Shown in pieces: positions 63,880 to 64,000 of a stretch of 64,000 nucleotides of DNA. Below the pieces are notes generated by a model that saw nothing but the letters and a program-made list of their open reading frames with translations, did not search any database and was not told where the DNA came from. The DNA is from Angiostrongylus vasorum (Eukaryota; Nematoda; Chromadorea; Rhabditida; Metastrongylidae): the NCBI GenBank assembly GCA_018806985.1, contig JADANN010000439.1:251001-315000 (forward strand). The letters are read 5' to 3'. Position 1 is the first letter of the stretch, and each line of letters opens with the position of its first letter. Made by a program: the position numbers and the translations under genes.

Positions 63880-64000
63880 GACGCTACAAGAGCGATATGA
63901 TCAGCAATGCTGAGGTGGTGTACTATCCGATCATCGAAATTCAATCCCATATTACCCCACTCAAGCTTTCGCTCAATTCGGTAAGATAGTACCATTTGTT
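63880..64000 (-). mobile_element. RTE RT fragment at window edge
   Basis: GCGATATGATCAGCAATGCTG and CCGATCATCGAAATTCAATCCC parallel copy C at 54454-54510 (around FADDI). It continues beyond the window. Confidence 0.65.

Overview
The window looks like a nuclear contig of a clade V (strongylid, hookworm-type) nematode. Support: small phase-consistent exons with GT-AG introns, pyrimidine-rich AG sites abutting start codons as expected for spliced-leader trans-splicing, proteins that align with metazoan families, and dense interspersed repeats (RTE-type LINEs, Penelope-like elements, tRNA-derived SINEs, long (AT)n tracts). The species assignment is inference; no database was available. No bacterial features, rRNA, CRISPR or genuine tRNA genes were seen.

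Four multi-exon protein genes can be reconstructed exon by exon. Minus strand: a complete RagA/B small GTPase (raga-1 type, 10134-14157, 7 exons, 308 aa) and a complete SAPS-domain PP6 regulatory subunit (saps-1 type, 20966-26374, 16 exons, about 783 aa). Plus strand: a UTP3/SAS10 SSU-processome protein (29348-43678, 9 exons, 403 aa) and a large unrecognised gene (45059-62274, at least 17 exons, about 728 aa). The last encodes at least five tandem copies of a beta-rich, possibly OB-fold-like repeat, a Ser/Pro-rich linker, a TQT motif and a basic C-terminus. RagA works in amino-acid sensing to TORC1, SAPS in PP6 phosphatase targeting and UTP3 in ribosome biogenesis. They share growth control in broad terms, but nothing here shows an operon or co-regulation.

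Region by region: 1-10 kb holds decayed RTE and Penelope fragments, a 96-bp perfect palindrome and one Penelope copy with RT and GIY-YIG parts. 10-14 kb is raga-1, its introns loaded with SINEs and AT repeats. 16.6-20.2 kb is RTE copy A, interrupted by a SINE. 21-26.4 kb is saps-1. 26.4-29.3 kb is a repeat-rich divergent intergenic region. 29.3-43.7 kb is UTP3, with RTE copy B in intron 1 and a three-level nested insertion in intron 8. 45-62.3 kb is the repeat-protein gene, whose 8.7-kb last intron holds two RTE copies (C and D) in divergent inverted arrangement around an (AT)n tract. 62.3-64 kb has SINEs and an RTE fragment running off the edge.

The most unusual items are the tandem-repeat gene, a short retroposon-like unit with a hammerhead-ribozyme-like core bounded by a 13-bp target-site duplication and nested in a SINE inside an RTE, and an RTE frameshift shared by copies B and C.
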